7,159 nt of DNA from DATKYV01 sp035528275 (GTDB lineage: Bacteria; Acidobacteriota; Terriglobia; UBA7540): positions 1 through 7,159 of the forward strand of contig DATKYV010000177.1 of the NCBI GenBank assembly GCA_035528275.1. The letters run 5' to 3'. The notes beneath the pieces were generated by a model. That model was not told where the DNA came from, did not search any database, and saw only the letters and a program-made list of their open reading frames with translations. Within the stretch, counting starts at the first letter, position 1; each line of letters opens with the position of its first letter. Below are positions 6,048-7,159 of the stretch, piece by piece. The translations under genes and the position numbers were made by a program.

Positions 6048-6247
6048 ATCTTTTTCTCCCTTGCCTGACCAGAATCGGAAATCCGTGCCCTGACCCCATA
6101 CCATTCTTGCCTGTTCTGGCCGCGAATTCAAGGAGGACGGAAATCCGCTCCCCGCTCCGTATCCCTCCCCGGCTGAGGCGATCTGCGCCGCGTCCGACAG
6201 GGGGGGCTTGCCAGGGGAGCCGTTTCTCGTACAAACTGGGCGCAGGC
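6048..6247. promoter_or_regulatory. Divergent region between msrA and the phosphatase gene
   Basis: The 200-bp gap has two copies of CGGAAATCCG (6076-6085 and 6138-6147), each with short self-complementary arms. A strong orphan Shine-Dalgarno-like AAGGAGG (6130-6136, plus strand) has no start codon at suitable distance. For the phosphatase, TACAAA at 6230-6235 could be a -10 box with TTGCCA (6209-6214) upstream, but the 15-base spacer is short and it would leave a leader of only about six bases. No gene is supported here. Confidence 0.35.
6103..6131 (-). promoter_or_regulatory. Possible msrA promoter
   Basis: On the minus strand TTGAAT (6131-6126) and AAGAAT (6108-6103) are spaced by 17 bases, each agreeing at four of six consensus positions. 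The start would fall near 6096, giving a leader of about 49 bases. It is a plausible but weak match, based on position and spacing only. Confidence 0.3.
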
Positions 6248-7159
6248 ATGCGCGATAAAACCTACCTCATCGCCGTTCTGCTGGGGGCCGGACTGCTGCT
6301 GTATGTCGGCCGGGGGATGATCCTGGAATCGACCGTGGTGACCTGGGGCCTGCCCTTCGCGGGCACCACGGCGGCGGGGGTGATGGGAATGGCTCTGTAC
6401 CGCGTGCAGCAAGAGCTGCGCGTCAGCCGCCACGAGCTGGCGCGCAAGCAAGCGGAGCTGAACTTTGCCCTCGAAGTTCAGCAGGCACTCTTCCCGCGCC
6501 AGTTCCCCACGGACGGCGGCCTGGAATTCTCGGGGGTCTGCGTCCCGGCCAGCGGAATCGGCGGCGACTACTACGACGTCCTGAAGCTGGGCGACGGCCG
6601 GCTGGTCTTCGCCATCGCCGACATCAGCGGCAAGGGAATCTCAGCGGCCATCCTGATGTCGAATCTTCATGCCGTGCTGCGAACCCTGGCCCGCGCCGGC
6701 CGCTCGCCAGTCGAAGTGTGCTCTCAACTCAACCGCCACCTCTTCGACGTCGCGGACGGCACCCGCTTCGCGACCATGTTCTACGCGGAGTGGAATCTCG
6801 CGGAGCGCCGCCTGCGCTACATCAACGTCGGGCACAACGCCCCCTTCCTCCTGGACGCGCGCGGCGGACAGAGGCTCGTAGCGTCGGTTCCGCCGCTCGG
6901 AATATTCTACGACATGGAGTATTCCCTGGCCGAGGTGGCTCTCCAGCCGGGAGACCTGATCGCCCTTTACTCCGACGGCGTGACGGAGGCGGGAATCAAC
7001 CGCGGAGACGATTTCGGGGAAGCGCGGCTCGAGGCGGTGCTCACAGCAAACCGCGAACGCCCGCTGACAGAACTCCAGCGGCGGGTGGTGACGGCCGTGC
7101 ACGCCTGGGCGGGTCAAGAACTCGAAGATGACATGACGCTTCTGCTGGTCAGAGCCACC
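6248..7159 (+). CDS. Membrane-tethered PP2C-type serine phosphatase, SpoIIE/RsbU family (3' end outside window)
   Basis: The frame runs open from the ATG at 6248 to the window end: 304 codons. Residues 5-22 and about 31-50 are membrane helices, with almost no loop between them. Residues 51-80 form a charged helical linker (RVQQELRVSRHELARKQAEL), likely coiled coil, leading into the classic ALEVQQALFP junction. The phosphatase domain begins about residue 90. Metal-binding acidic residues are all present: GGDYYD (105-110), IADISGKG (123-130), SDGVTEA (242-248) and EDDMTLLLVR (293-302). Such enzymes dephosphorylate STAS-domain anti-anti-sigma proteins or other regulators; the target is not visible here. 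The domain reaches its last conserved motif, so probably only a few residues are missing. No sensor domain (PAS, GAF, HAMP) precedes the catalytic part. The ribosome site is weak, and no other start codon lies close upstream. Confidence 0.92.
   Translation, partial: MRDKTYLIAVLLGAGLLLYVGRGMILESTVVTWGLPFAGTTAAGVMGMALYRVQQELRVSRHELARKQAELNFALEVQQALFPRQFPTDGGLEFSGVCVPASGIGGDYYDVLKLGDGRLVFAIADISGKGISAAILMSNLHAVLRTLARAGRSPVEVCSQLNRHLFDVADGTRFATMFYAEWNLAERRLRYINVGHNAPFLLDARGGQRLVASVPPLGIFYDMEYSLAEVALQPGDLIALYSDGVTEAGINRGDDFGEARLEAVLTANRERPLTELQRRVVTAVHAWAGQELEDDMTLLLVRAT

Noticed and set aside
6048..6131. N-terminal extension of MsrA
   Set aside because: The ATG at 6047 has its own ribosome site and begins directly before the conserved GCFWG region; the extra 28 residues show no MsrA similarity.

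Overview
The window is 7.2 kb of GC-rich bacterial DNA with short intergenic gaps and six protein genes; two of them run off the ends of the window. Gene content suggests a soil- or sediment-type bacterium, most plausibly Acidobacteriota or a neighbouring phylum. The clues are a ferredoxin-dependent 2-oxoacid oxidoreductase, a URO-D superfamily protein, a small secreted beta-rich protein, a single-domain MsrA and a membrane-tethered PP2C-type phosphatase. The placement is an inference from gene types and base composition, not from a phylogenetic marker.

Left half, minus strand: a tightly coupled pair encodes a 2-oxoacid:ferredoxin oxidoreductase. The alpha subunit is followed, with a TGATG stop/start overlap, by a thiamine-pyrophosphate/4Fe-4S beta subunit that carries an extra C-terminal domain resembling the gamma subunit. 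After 78 bp comes the start of a Tat-exported protein of unknown function. Its reading frame is open to the window edge and it is cut off there.

Middle, plus strand: a complete URO-D/MtaA-like gene (3404-4690) is divergent from the oxidoreductase pair. It has a good sigma-70-type promoter, an 8+8 bp perfect palindrome centred on the -35 box, and a strong Shine-Dalgarno sequence that can be masked by an upstream anti-SD. These signals give this gene the best-supported regulatory region in the window.

Right half: a compound inverted-repeat element lies in the gap between the 3' end of the URO-D-like gene and a convergent minus-strand gene for a small secreted or membrane-anchored protein. Next is msrA (minus strand, followed by a terminator-like hairpin). 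Divergent from msrA is a SpoIIE/RsbU-type serine phosphatase with two N-terminal membrane helices, which reaches the window end nearly complete.

Functionally the window is a mosaic: central carbon/ferredoxin metabolism, a possible corrinoid- or tetrapyrrole-linked methyl-transfer or decarboxylation enzyme, oxidative-damage repair and signalling. No CRISPR array, tRNA, rRNA, transposase or phage gene is visible. I see no convincing new multi-gene system. The points most worth following are the beta-gamma fusion and the palindrome/anti-SD control region of the URO-D-like gene.
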